NCBI GenBank assembly: GCA_019058445.1
Contig: JAHPZA010000010.1
Location: 1-64,000 of the forward strand
DNA length: 64,000 bases
Reading direction: 5' to 3'
Source of the DNA: Promethearchaeota archaeon
GTDB lineage: Archaea; Asgardarchaeota; Lokiarchaeia; Sigyniarchaeales; SOKP01
Below the pieces are notes generated by a model, which was not told the DNA's origin, did no database searches, and saw nothing but the letters and a program-made list of their open reading frames with translations. Positions 16,634-26,059 of the stretch are shown in pieces; positions within the stretch are counted from its first letter, which is position 1, and each line of letters begins with the position of its first letter. Made by a program: the position numbers and the translations under genes.

Positions 16634-18187
16634 ATGACTAAATGGGTTAATAGAAAGAGAAATTTAATAGCTAATCAGATTAGAGATCTAAGTAATAAAT
16701 TAATAATTATCCTTCATACTACTAAAAAGGATTTAAGTATTAAACTGGAAAATAAAGATAATTACTTGACAATATTTCCCAGAAATATTAAACTTAAAAC
16801 TATAAAATCCTACAAATTATATCAAAAAATCGTTTCCTGGCATAATATAATTCAAAAAGAATTCGAGGAGGAGAAAGTAAAAAAAGAGACGATAGATATC
16901 TTCTTTAAAAATTATAATAAGCTCAAATGGCGTACTTTAAGACTTGGTACATTTGAACTATATCACCGATTTAGGTATTATGAGCAAAAAATAAAAAATA
17001 AGGGATTGGAACTTATAAGTACATTTAATGATTTTATCAATGATATCTTAATTAATAATAACTCATCAAGTAGATTTATCTTTAAGGCAATCTGTAATGA
17101 GACTTACCATCCAGTCATAGTAAACAATTTTATGTATGCTTCTTCTACTGTTTGTAGATTCTGCAATTACTATACTTCATATTTTGATTTAAAATTTACA
17201 GTTGAGGATAATGGATATACGCTTAAGACTCCAAGTTCAGAGATGCAATGGATAGATATGATCCTTAACCGAAAAGGAACTAAAATAGTTAATCCTGCTT
17301 ATATGAAAATAACAGTTATATGTGGGATACATGGCGATTTTAATACGACTTATCATGATCAGCAACAAAAGTATGGATGTGCAGAATGTGGTAATGAAGT
17401 TAATAGATTATCAATCAATGAAATTAGAAAGAGAGGACTTTTTTATGGATTCACTTTAAAAAGATCAATGACTCATAAAGTAATTCGGCATAGATTATCT
17501 AAAAGGCAACAATTAGATTGGAACTGTGAAAAGGGTCACTTAGTTCAAGCTTTACCTTTTCCTTCGTCTCTAAAAAACAGTTATTGTGAGATATGTTCAG
17601 GAGGGAAAATAACTGAAGAAAGAAAAATACGCTATATGCTCAATCGGATGTTTTATATTAATAGTAAAGGTGCAAAACCTAAAAATTATTATAATATTGA
17701 TAGGCTGAAATGGAAGAATATAATCCAGAATAAGAGAGTATTGGACTATATTAGCAAGCATCACATAAATAAAACTAATTACTCACATTCACATATAGAC
17801 TATTTAGTAGAAAATTTTAAAATACAAGGAAAGCTTAAAAACGGGAAAGTTTCTGAACAAAAAGTTTTCTTTACGTTGGAGGTGTGGGAGTTACATCATA
17901 AAAAAGGTAGTAAAATATATAATCCTCGAATAGTAGAATACGATGGTTTAAAACAAATTCTATATGAAGAGGGATTTTTAGATATACATATCGTAATTAA
18001 AATTTATGAGCTTAGTGGACGTTTATATCATGACTTTATCATTAAAAAATTGATGCGTCAATTAAAAGAAAAATTTGGAATTGTTGAGTTAGATATGAAT
18101 ATAGGAAATATTACTTATAATAGGGTGCTAAGACACCTTAAACAGAATTTAGATAGCAAACAGTATAAATTGGAGAAATGGATGTGA
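16634..18187 (+). CDS. Unrecognised protein with three treble-clef-like zinc sites
   Basis: The protein has 517 residues from the ATG (an upstream TTG at 16625 is possible). I do not recognise the family. In the middle there are three similar metal-site patterns, each C-x(n)-H followed by CxxC: CNETYH with CRFC, CGIH with CAECG, and CEKGH with CEIC. Such repeated treble-clef units occur in nuclease-linked and DNA-binding proteins of mobile elements. The N-terminal 140 residues are Lys-rich and helical. The C-terminal 150 residues (around HSHIDYLVENFKIQG and PRIVEYDGLKQILYEEGF) may be a catalytic or DNA-binding domain. It stands alone between unrelated genes. Confidence 0.6.
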   Translation: MTKWVNRKRNLIANQIRDLSNKLIIILHTTKKDLSIKLENKDNYLTIFPRNIKLKTIKSYKLYQKIVSWHNIIQKEFEEEKVKKETIDIFFKNYNKLKWRTLRLGTFELYHRFRYYEQKIKNKGLELISTFNDFINDILINNNSSSRFIFKAICNETYHPVIVNNFMYASSTVCRFCNYYTSYFDLKFTVEDNGYTLKTPSSEMQWIDMILNRKGTKIVNPAYMKITVICGIHGDFNTTYHDQQQKYGCAECGNEVNRLSINEIRKRGLFYGFTLKRSMTHKVIRHRLSKRQQLDWNCEKGHLVQALPFPSSLKNSYCEICSGGKITEERKIRYMLNRMFYINSKGAKPKNYYNIDRLKWKNIIQNKRVLDYISKHHINKTNYSHSHIDYLVENFKIQGKLKNGKVSEQKVFFTLEVWELHHKKGSKIYNPRIVEYDGLKQILYEEGFLDIHIVIKIYELSGRLYHDFIIKKLMRQLKEKFGIVELDMNIGNITYNRVLRHLKQNLDSKQYKLEKWM

Positions 18188-18299
18188 AAGGATTTGATTC
18201 AGTATAAATTAAATTCTTATATTAATAAGAATACCGATTCTAATTTGAATATTCTAGTGGTCAAATTAATAAAAAAAAATGAGTTTGAATAAAAAACTA

Positions 18300-18935
18300 C
18301 TACTCGAGAGAATTTTCTTTATTTACTTCGACAATAAATATCTTATTAAATACTTCTGGTAGACCATCAATGATATTTCTTCTAACAGTTTTAGCAAAAA
18401 TTATTGCAATTATGACACTCACCCCAAATTGTATTGTAATATTTAAGACAAATTCATATAATGCTACCGGAAATCCAAAGATAATTGTCTCATAAATTAA
18501 ATAGCCAAAAACCATGATCATCCCTCCAACTACAACAGCTAAAATGTCTCTATAGGTTAATTTTTTATAATTCTTTTTTGGATTTGCAATTAAACCGACT
18601 ATGAATCCCTCCAATCCTTTAATGATTAATGTTGCGGGAGCATATATTGCATAACCTAAAAAAATATCTGCTAAAGCCGAACCCACTCCACCAGCAATTC
18701 CACCAATAATTGGGCCAAATAATAAACCTGTAATCATAACTCCAGCATCTCCAATATTAATAAATCCTTGGGTGGCAGGAATGGGAATAGCAATGATCAT
18801 AGTTAATACACATATTAAGGCACCAAAAATCCCTATCATGGAAATGGTTAAAGCATCTATCGGATAACTATATCCCATGAAATTTTTAACTTTGGTTTGA
18901 TATCTACTTTCTTCTGAATTAGATTTTGTTTCCAT
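18300..18935 (-). CDS. ECF transporter substrate-binding (S) component
   Basis: The 211-residue membrane protein has five to six hydrophobic segments and the pattern of ECF S components: FINIGDAGVMITGLLFGP, then GGVGSALADIFLGY, then LIIKGLEGFIVGLI. S components capture a vitamin and dock on a shared energising module. The sequence suggests the riboflavin/pantothenate-type branch, but the ligand is not certain. No ATPase or T-component gene is in the window, so it must use a module encoded elsewhere. A GTGAT Shine-Dalgarno site lies 5 bases before the ATG. Tandem palindromes cover the promoter. Confidence 0.82.
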   Translation of the reverse strand: METKSNSEESRYQTKVKNFMGYSYPIDALTISMIGIFGALICVLTMIIAIPIPATQGFINIGDAGVMITGLLFGPIIGGIAGGVGSALADIFLGYAIYAPATLIIKGLEGFIVGLIANPKKNYKKLTYRDILAVVVGGMIMVFGYLIYETIIFGFPVALYEFVLNITIQFGVSVIIAIIFAKTVRRNIIDGLPEVFNKIFIVEVNKENSLE

Positions 18936-18953
18936 TTTTTATCACAAATAAAA

Positions 18954-18998
18954 CGAATAAGTTTCAACTTATATTTAATGAATAAGTTTGATCTTATA
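18954..18998 (-). promoter_or_regulatory. Tandem palindromic operators at the ECF S-component promoter
   Basis: Two similar inverted repeats occur with centres 25 bp apart: ATAAGT-TTCA-ACTTAT at 18957-18972 and ATAAG-TTTGAT-CTTAT at 18982-18997. They lie 20-65 bp upstream of the start and overlap the only TATA-like stretch (ttaaatataag on the minus strand). That is where a dimeric repressor would block transcription. Confidence 0.5.
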
Positions 18999-19295
18999 TA
19001 TTAATTTTATTGTTTTTTATCTATGAAAAAGGCTTCTTGAGATTATTTTCAATATAATAACAAAAAAAATCAACTTTCTAACAACTTATTTATAGCTGAT
19101 GCACATGAATAAATTGCTATATCAAGCGTGTATTTAATCATACTAAAATATATTTATTGACTTTTATTTAAATTTAACCAAGTTGCTTGATTCCAAGTAT
19201 CAGCATTACAAATGGAACATTTCAACTATTTGATTACCTTGTTCAAATTTTTGTCCATTATTTCTTCTTTTACATTTAAATTCATTGCTATTATT
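18999..19295. other. Intergenic region with a possible zinc-ribbon remnant
   Basis: Most of this stretch is featureless. On the minus strand, 19154-19219 reads CSICNADTWNQATWLNLN before a stop, with stop codons and frame changes upstream. It looks like the last piece of a decayed zinc-ribbon protein gene, but it is short and uncertain. Confidence 0.2.
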
Positions 19296-19982
19296 TTAAT
19301 TTCCTTCATTTTCTATAATTCCTTCATGGAGATAATAAATATATTTGACCCCATAACCAAGGTCTTCTTGTTCAGGTTCATCTAATGGGACATATTTTCT
19401 TAAAACATCCATAAATTGCTTATATTCTTCCCCTGATTCAAGCTCAATACCCAAATTAGAATCTTTATATTCTGTAAAAGAGTCATCCACATACAACCAA
19501 ACACGATGCAAATCATACTCCTCTATTCCAACCATCACTGCTTTTATAGCGCTTAAATTAACTACCACTATATCCTTTACCTGTTCAAGGGTATTTGGAG
19601 GTAAATCTTCAAAAGTTATTTCAGTATTTATATCTAAATTCTTCTGAATCCACTTATCTTTAGTTAAAATCCAGAACTTATAATAGCTTTTTAATTCGTT
19701 ATGATTGAGATTATATTTTTTCATAATTTTCTTCTCCATTCTAAAAGAATAGTAAAAAGAAACCAGAATAATGCTTAGTATTAAAAGGAAAGTATATAAA
19801 ATTTCCATAAATGTGATATAATCTAAGACATAAAAGAGACTTATTGCGATGATATAAGATATAGCGTATGGACTGGATAATAGTAATAATTTTTTAAAGG
19901 ATGTGAATGATTGGTCTTTCTTTTTAGATTTTTCCCAAATTATATTTTCATTCTGATCTAATAATTGTTGGATTTTTTCCAT
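19296..19982 (-). CDS. Membrane protein with two N-terminal spans, family unknown
   Basis: The 228-residue protein starts with a soluble segment (LLDQNENIIWEKSKKKDQ), then two closely spaced transmembrane helices (about 32-52 and 57-77), then about 150 residues of cytoplasmic domain rich in acidic residues. The opening 'ENIIWE' followed by a helical hairpin recalls bacterial PH-domain membrane proteins, but the rest gives no decisive motif. It is flanked by the ECF transporter gene and a divergent homing endonuclease. I cannot assign a function. Confidence 0.6.
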   Translation of the reverse strand: MEKIQQLLDQNENIIWEKSKKKDQSFTSFKKLLLLSSPYAISYIIAISLFYVLDYITFMEILYTFLLILSIILVSFYYSFRMEKKIMKKYNLNHNELKSYYKFWILTKDKWIQKNLDINTEITFEDLPPNTLEQVKDIVVVNLSAIKAVMVGIEEYDLHRVWLYVDDSFTEYKDSNLGIELESGEEYKQFMDVLRKYVPLDEPEQEDLGYGVKYIYYLHEGIIENEGN

Positions 19983-20192
19983 ATTATCTTTTAATTTTTT
20001 TCCTACTTCTATCAGGTTAAATAATTAAGAAATCTATATTAAGTATATTATAAGCGTTTAGATTTAATTGTTTAATTTTAGAATTTTTTTTATGTGTTAG
20101 ATAAATCACTTACCTCTTTCAGCTATTTAATGATTAAATGAAAATATAAGATAAGTCTAAATCATAAAAATTGAATAAATAAACATATTGAC

Positions 20193-21434
20193 ATGGACTC
20201 AATCATTTTGTCTTACATTAGAGATAGAAAAGAAGAAAATTTCAAAAAATATATTTATTGGTTATTGGAATACGATATATCAAGTTTAGATACAATATCT
20301 AAAGATAAAGTAAGAACGAGCAAAACTTTTAAAGATAATTTTATTTCAGAATTGTCTAAAATTGTTTCTCCAAATTATTTAAATAAACAAACAGGAAAAA
20401 TTACAATTAAGAATATTGGTTTATTACTCGCAGAAAATAAGAATTATTTTGACCATAGGATAAGAGGTGTTAAAAATCCGACGTTTAAATTCTCTCTCGA
20501 AGAATTATTAAATTGGAAAGAAATCTTAAATTCCAAATTTGGTTCAAAAGCAATTAATATATTAAAATTAATTACAGACTATATCTCATACCATAAACCA
20601 GTAATCCCTATTTCTAAAAGAAATACAAGACGAACCTGGCGTACTCACAGATTCCTCAATGAGCATTATTTTAAAAAAATAGATTCAATAGAAAAGGCTT
20701 ATCTCTTAGGTTTTTTCTTTGGGGATGGAAGATTAAAGCATTATCGAGATGACAGGAGAAATCGTATTAGTTTTCGTGTTGGTGCAAAAGATGGAATTTT
20801 AGTATATTTCGTTTGTAGTGAATTAGGACTTAATCCGAATTCAGTTTATACAAGAAGGGAGGTAGCTAAGAACGGAAGAGTAGTAATAATTATAGAAATT
20901 GAGTTTACAAGTGATATTATGTCTAATGACCTTTTAAGTTTGGGTTTTATTGGCAGTAAAACAGGAGAAACTCAATGGCCGAATATGGAATTTAAAGTTG
21001 ATGACAATAAAGAAGAAGATTTTAAATTATTACTAGGATTCTTATTAGGATTTTTTGATGCGGAAGGTTGGCAAGGAACTTCTACAATTGAAGTAAAAGG
21101 TAAAAAAATTTTACAGACAATAAAAAATAAATTTGAGTTACCCTACGAAATTTACCCTCGAAAGGATAATTCTGGGAAATATATTATGTCTTTAGGACCA
21201 AAAATCATGAATCTAATGCAGTTATCATTTCCAAAGTCTCTTCCTAGAAAAAGAAAGATTTTTCATCCAAAACATTCAAGATTTAACTTTGATAAAACAC
21301 TTTCAAAAAAAGAGCTTGAGTTTTTAATGAAAAAAATCTCAATCAAAGAGATATCTGATAGATTTGAAATAGATGTTAATAAAATCGAGCTATTGTCAAA
21401 GAAATATTGTCTAAAGTTAAAATCTTCTAATTAG
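20193..21434 (+). CDS. LAGLIDADG homing endonuclease, free-standing
   Basis: The 413-residue protein has two LAGLIDADG motifs: KAYLLGFFFGDGRL (about 170-183) and LLGFLLGFFDAEGW (about 278-291). It is thus a monomeric two-motif enzyme with a catalytic Asp in each. A 165-residue N-terminal extension precedes the nuclease core, and the C-terminal 45 residues contain a helix-turn-helix-like region (KEISDRFEIDVNKIELLSKK). No intron or intein splicing motifs surround it, so it is a free-standing selfish gene. It lies between an unknown membrane protein and a DUF2804 gene and appears intact. Confidence 0.85.
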   Translation: MDSIILSYIRDRKEENFKKYIYWLLEYDISSLDTISKDKVRTSKTFKDNFISELSKIVSPNYLNKQTGKITIKNIGLLLAENKNYFDHRIRGVKNPTFKFSLEELLNWKEILNSKFGSKAINILKLITDYISYHKPVIPISKRNTRRTWRTHRFLNEHYFKKIDSIEKAYLLGFFFGDGRLKHYRDDRRNRISFRVGAKDGILVYFVCSELGLNPNSVYTRREVAKNGRVVIIIEIEFTSDIMSNDLLSLGFIGSKTGETQWPNMEFKVDDNKEEDFKLLLGFLLGFFDAEGWQGTSTIEVKGKKILQTIKNKFELPYEIYPRKDNSGKYIMSLGPKIMNLMQLSFPKSLPRKRKIFHPKHSRFNFDKTLSKKELEFLMKKISIKEISDRFEIDVNKIELLSKKYCLKLKSSN

Positions 21435-21497
21435 AAATTAAAGCTAAAAAAGATTGTAAAGGGGATTAATAATCATTATCTTTAGATGTCGCTTATA

Positions 21498-22538
21498 TCA
21501 CCAGCGCCAGAAGATATCCTCTGCATGGCCTAACATTTCGTCTATATGTATTTTTTCTCCATTATCTAGTATGATGTCTCCAGAATATAATCCATGCAAT
21601 AAAGAACTATTGAGGTATATCAATCCGAAATTCAATTTTTCCCTATGTGAAATTACTGGTTTTAGTGTTATATTTAATCTATTGTCATTGCTAGTAAATT
21701 TCCAGGGTTTTTCAGGATCACGGTTTTCATGATGAAATGTCACTTCATCAATCTTATGCGCCTTACCATCATAAAATATTATATTTTCAGTATGAGTTGC
21801 ACTTTCTTCACTCCCTACAGCTCCAAATCCATAGCCTAAATTAAAAGCAACGGGTACTTCATTGACCATTCCGCATGCCGAAGCCCATAACCAGTGTGTC
21901 CTATATGGCCAAATGCCGCGCCCCCAGTCCATAAGCCCAAATGATGTTTCAGGTTCAAATATATATGTTTTATCTCCAATTTTAATTTCTCCTGAAGCGG
22001 GCATCATATTAATTTTATGATTATAATAGAATAGCCTAGGGTCTTCATTATATCCAGTCACAACCACCGTATTATCCCATTTAGGATTATCATTTAGTGT
22101 AATTGTGCCTTTTATGCCCTTGTCTAAAAATGTGGGATCATCGATAGTTATGATTCGCTTATCTTTACTCTTAGTTATTGAGGCTTTAAATTTTTTAGTC
22201 GGAAACTCGATGACACTATCTTCTAACGAGCTTAATGGAAGTACTTTTGATTTGGTAAAAAACTTAAATAACCCTTTATCTTCTCTCGTCTTGTTTTCAA
22301 AATCGAGCCATACGTAGCTCATTTGAGTTAGATATCCAATATCTCCAATAGTAATTTGTAATCCAAATTGTTTATTTAAGATGGAATAATGATCCCATTC
22401 CTTAATGCGCGTCCATCCCTTTCCAATATTTTCCTTGTTATATGTTAATATCGGCTTTCTTGCCCAACCGCGTTGAACAAGTGAACCATCTTCATTAAAT
22501 AAATTAGATGGCTCCGTTATTTCATTTTGTATTCCCAT
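21498..22538 (-). CDS. DUF2804 family protein
   Basis: The protein has 346 residues from the ATG at 22538. It matches the DUF2804 family: the segment SFGLMDWGRGIWPYRTHWLW followed by ASACG is its hallmark, and NLGYGFG follows. The predicted fold is all-beta, lipocalin-like, similar to carotenoid-1,2-hydratase-related proteins, but no activity is known. An AGGAAGTGAT Shine-Dalgarno site four bases upstream decides the start in favour of the ATG over an upstream GTG. The gene is divergent from a GPH-type transporter and may work with it. Confidence 0.82.
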   Translation of the reverse strand: MGIQNEITEPSNLFNEDGSLVQRGWARKPILTYNKENIGKGWTRIKEWDHYSILNKQFGLQITIGDIGYLTQMSYVWLDFENKTREDKGLFKFFTKSKVLPLSSLEDSVIEFPTKKFKASITKSKDKRIITIDDPTFLDKGIKGTITLNDNPKWDNTVVVTGYNEDPRLFYYNHKINMMPASGEIKIGDKTYIFEPETSFGLMDWGRGIWPYRTHWLWASACGMVNEVPVAFNLGYGFGAVGSEESATHTENIIFYDGKAHKIDEVTFHHENRDPEKPWKFTSNDNRLNITLKPVISHREKLNFGLIYLNSSLLHGLYSGDIILDNGEKIHIDEMLGHAEDIFWRW

Positions 22539-22736
22539 TAATATCACTTCCTATTCGATAAGAATGTTTATCTGATTGATTCCAATAAGTACACAATTTT
22601 ATTTTAATTTATTCAAGAGCTCTTTTTTTTTTTCAATAATTAATAATAAATTCGTTTAAGAACAATAAAAATCTTTAAATAAAACCACATCAAATTAGAA
22701 TCAATAAAAATGATCGATTTATCTTGATGGCTTATA

Positions 22737-24191
22737 ATGAACGATATAGAAAAAGATGGTATTGTTGAAAAAGAAGTTTATGAAAATTCCAAGGGCATTA
22801 TGGCAAGCTATAATATGCATCAATTTTTTGGACAATGGATTACGGGGCCTTTTGGCATGTATGTGTTTATATTCTACGAAACCCAAATCGGACTCAATGT
22901 CGCATTAATCGCTTTAGCATTCATCCTATATTCTATATGGAACGCGATTAACGATCCACTTGTCGGTTTTATAATGACAAGAATTCATATGCCATGGGAT
23001 GAGCGGTGGGGAAAAAGATTTCCATGGGTTATAATAGCGGGGATCCCGTGGGCATTCACTTATTTATTAGTCTTTCTTGTTCCCTTTTCTTTAGATCCTG
23101 TAAGAGATCAATGGACGATTTTTGCATGGCTTTTAGTGAGTCTTTGTATTTATGATACATTACTCACAATATGGAATGTTAATGTTGTATCGATGTTTCC
23201 AGATAAATTCAGAAGTTTACCTGAACGCAGAACTGCTGCAGGAATTGGTACTATTGTAGGAATGGCGGGGATTGTAATTTCCTCTACAGTTCCTCCGCTT
23301 TTTATAAGATTTGGAGTTCCCGAGACTTTCAGGACCCAAGCTTGGATCATGGGAGCTGTAGCTTTGATAATTTTAGTTTTTATGATCCCAGGAATAAGAG
23401 AAGATGAGAAAACCAGAATCCGGTACCAAGCGAGGTTACTTAAAATGAGAGAAGAAGAATTAGAATCATTTTTTAAATCAGCTAAGAAAGTAATATCGAA
23501 TAGGAGATTCATGGTTAAAATGCAATTTTTCTTTGGATATCAAGCTGCAGTAGGACTGTTAGGATCTTCTGCATTGTATATGATTATATTTGTTATTGAT
23601 GTAGAAGCGTGGTATTTGGGGATTCTTATGGGATTCATGCTGCTTGGAGCATTCATCTCAATGCCATTTTGGGTAAAATTATCTCATAGACTTAATGATA
23701 ATAAAAAAACAAGCATATACGCAGGCTTTGTAATGTTTTTTGCTTTTTTACCTATGCTTTTTGTTACTGAGTTCCTTTTCTTTTTATTTGTTATGCTTTT
23801 CTTTGGAGTTGGTTTGGGAGGTCAATGGTTTGTGGATCCTCCAACCATGGCTGATGTTCTTGATGATGCTTCTATCCGCACAGGTAGAAAAGAGGAAGAA
23901 TTATACTATGGATACCAAGCCTTTTTCATTCGGTTAAGTGGAGTTGCAGGAGCAATTATTTTTGCGATAGTTCACACCTTAACCGGTTTTGTAGAAGGAT
24001 CTAGAACCAGAGAAGAACTAATGGCCAGGAGTCCATCTTTTGAATTAGCATTATTAGGTATACGTATTCATACAGCTTTAATCCCAGCAATTTTAGTTCT
24101 TATATGCACATTAATTTTTTGGAAATTCTATGATTTGACACCTGACAAGGTGGCAGCAAATAGGGTGAAATTGCAGGAACTAGCGGTATAA
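22737..24191 (+). CDS. GPH/MFS transporter, copy 1
   Basis: The 484-residue protein has twelve predicted spans and the features of the glycoside-pentoside-hexuronide:cation symporter branch of MFS: IWNAINDPLVGFIMTRIH in TM2 and loop 2-3 (the ND-P-G pattern), a basic loop RWGKRFPWVI, and GERRT-like PERRTAAGIGT in the middle. The second half contains DPPTMADVLDD. The paralogue at 27767 has exactly the same length and aligns throughout. Neighbouring acyl-CoA synthetase-like genes suggest that the cargo is an organic acid or acyl compound rather than a sugar, which is inference only. Confidence 0.85.
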   Translation: MNDIEKDGIVEKEVYENSKGIMASYNMHQFFGQWITGPFGMYVFIFYETQIGLNVALIALAFILYSIWNAINDPLVGFIMTRIHMPWDERWGKRFPWVIIAGIPWAFTYLLVFLVPFSLDPVRDQWTIFAWLLVSLCIYDTLLTIWNVNVVSMFPDKFRSLPERRTAAGIGTIVGMAGIVISSTVPPLFIRFGVPETFRTQAWIMGAVALIILVFMIPGIREDEKTRIRYQARLLKMREEELESFFKSAKKVISNRRFMVKMQFFFGYQAAVGLLGSSALYMIIFVIDVEAWYLGILMGFMLLGAFISMPFWVKLSHRLNDNKKTSIYAGFVMFFAFLPMLFVTEFLFFLFVMLFFGVGLGGQWFVDPPTMADVLDDASIRTGRKEEELYYGYQAFFIRLSGVAGAIIFAIVHTLTGFVEGSRTREELMARSPSFELALLGIRIHTALIPAILVLICTLIFWKFYDLTPDKVAANRVKLQELAV

Positions 24192-24208
24192 TTAGATTTT
24201 CTCATTTA

Positions 24209-24217
24209 TTTTTTTTT
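24209..24217 (+). terminator. Oligo-T terminator after transporter copy 1
   Basis: A run of nine T begins 18 bases after the stop codon and is followed by further T-rich sequence. Oligo-T tracts terminate archaeal transcription without a hairpin. Confidence 0.4.
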
Positions 24218-24449
24218 ATTTTATTTTGTCAATAAAATTTTTCATTTAGGATAATTATTGAATGATAATTCGTGAAACGTCGATTTTATGAAGATTCCTA
24301 TATATTAGGAAAATATCTTCATTTTTAGTAATAAATAGTTTTTTGTTAAGATTTTATATGAGATCGAATTTGTTAGCACTTTATATGAAAAGAATAGTAG
24401 AATTCCTAAAGTCACACTTCTATTATCAATCAAATCTAAGAATTTAGAT

Positions 24450-25922
24450 TTAGTTACCGGCTTTATTTTTAGATTCCTGAACTAATATTCCAAAATTTTT
24501 GATCATATCTTCAAGTTCTGAAAAGCACGGGATGTTTTCCCCTCCCAACTTTTCTGAAAGATATCGAACTTCCTTAGCTTCACCAATTAAATAGAAGAAA
24601 ATAGGTTTTGGTGTCATTCTAGCATTTTTTACCATATTAGGGATATTCCACATACTTCTAAAACGTCTGGAACAAAACATCATATTAAAAAGGCCCTCAA
24701 TCTCTGGTTCACTTAAAACGGCATCGTAGGCAGCTTTAATTACTAGATCTCTATCTTTCCTCTCCATCATCGCTTTTTCCATAGCAGGCCAAATATCTAC
24801 AAGACTAAATCGATTTGGAGGCATCCATTCAGGAAATACTTCTACTAAGGCTTTATAGGAGTCATCTCCTAATGTGGGAAGTCGTAATCCGTATTTCATC
24901 GTAAGATCTGCAATTAGAGTACCAGCCCCTCCCGAACCTACAATTGTAGAAACCCCGCCCTTTGTGGGAAGTTTCTTATCGGTTTCATATATCATTGAGA
25001 AAGTTCGGGCAAATTGAAATAATTCATCAAAACTGTTTGCTTGTATAACTCCAGATTGTTTAATTATTGCTTCTAAAAGTTGTGAATTTTCCGCAAGCGC
25101 TCCAGTATGACTTAGAGTTGCCTTTTGTCCTTGAGTTGTTAATCCTCCTTTTACTAGGATAATTGTTTTCTTTGGGATTTTTTTAGCTTTTCTGCATAAT
25201 TCTATAAATTTTCTTGGATCTTTGAATGATTCTAAATATATCGCTATAACATTAACCGTTGGATCATCTAAAAAATATTCAAGAAACTCTATTTCACTTA
25301 AATCCATTTTGTTTCCAATAGAACATGAATATCTAAAGCCTAGTTCTGGGTATTTCTGCATTATATGCATAAGATACCCACCATTCAGCATCCCTGATTG
25401 GCTGACAACTGCGATATTTCCTCTTTTATATTTTTCAAAAACCCCAAATCCTGAGAAAAATCCTCCCTTATCTTCACTATTACTGTTTTCATCAATTTTA
25501 GTGAGGCCCATGCAATTTGGTCCGACAATTCTGATTTTTGAAAAAGTATCCGTGATTTCAACAATCTTATCTCTTAGTTCAAGACCTTTCTTCCCTACTT
25601 CTTCGAATCCAGAGGCTTCGATTAATGCCCCTTTAATTCCTTTCTGAATACATTCTTCTAATAATCCAGGAATAAGACGATTGCCAACATAAAAAATGGC
25701 AAGATCTACTTCGTCTTCAATATCCAAAACTGATTTTTTGAATTCAAGACCATATATTTCACCTTTAGCAGTAGGATTTACAGGATATATTTTTCCCTTG
25801 TAATTATTTAAAGTAAGATTATGAACAATTCGGTTACCTCCCTTCACTATATTTTTCGAAGCACCTATCACTGCCACAGATTTAGGATTAAGAAACAAGT
25901 CTACAATATGATTATTTGTCAA
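24450..25922 (-). CDS. ADP-forming acyl-CoA synthetase alpha-like protein, copy 1
   Basis: The 490-residue protein has the CoA-binding Rossmann domain (SVAVIGASKNIVKGGNRI, IYPVNPTAKGEIYG), then the ligase domain with IVGPNCMGL, VVSQSGMLNG and the phosphorylated histidine in ATLSHTGALAEN. This is the alpha-subunit architecture of acetyl/acyl-CoA synthetase (ADP-forming), which makes ATP from acyl-CoA. The ATP-grasp beta part is missing here and nearby, so it needs a partner or has another role. It starts with TTG at 25922 behind AAGTGAT with 5-base spacing. The copy at 26060 is a close paralogue. Confidence 0.85.
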   Translation of the reverse strand: MTNNHIVDLFLNPKSVAVIGASKNIVKGGNRIVHNLTLNNYKGKIYPVNPTAKGEIYGLEFKKSVLDIEDEVDLAIFYVGNRLIPGLLEECIQKGIKGALIEASGFEEVGKKGLELRDKIVEITDTFSKIRIVGPNCMGLTKIDENSNSEDKGGFFSGFGVFEKYKRGNIAVVSQSGMLNGGYLMHIMQKYPELGFRYSCSIGNKMDLSEIEFLEYFLDDPTVNVIAIYLESFKDPRKFIELCRKAKKIPKKTIILVKGGLTTQGQKATLSHTGALAENSQLLEAIIKQSGVIQANSFDELFQFARTFSMIYETDKKLPTKGGVSTIVGSGGAGTLIADLTMKYGLRLPTLGDDSYKALVEVFPEWMPPNRFSLVDIWPAMEKAMMERKDRDLVIKAAYDAVLSEPEIEGLFNMMFCSRRFRSMWNIPNMVKNARMTPKPIFFYLIGEAKEVRYLSEKLGGENIPCFSELEDMIKNFGILVQESKNKAGN

Positions 25923-26059
25923 TTAAGATCACTTGCTAATAAGGTATAATTTTAGGTGATCTTGAAAATATTTTCTGATTCATATTTTTTATTCTTTTAC
26001 AATATTATACTAATTCCAAAGAAAACTTAAAAGAAATTTAAAATAAGATATATTCCGAT

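Noticed and set aside
25222..25647. Plus-strand open frame opposite acyl-CoA synthetase copy 1
   Set aside because: It mirrors the conserved coding frame and has no recognisable domain.
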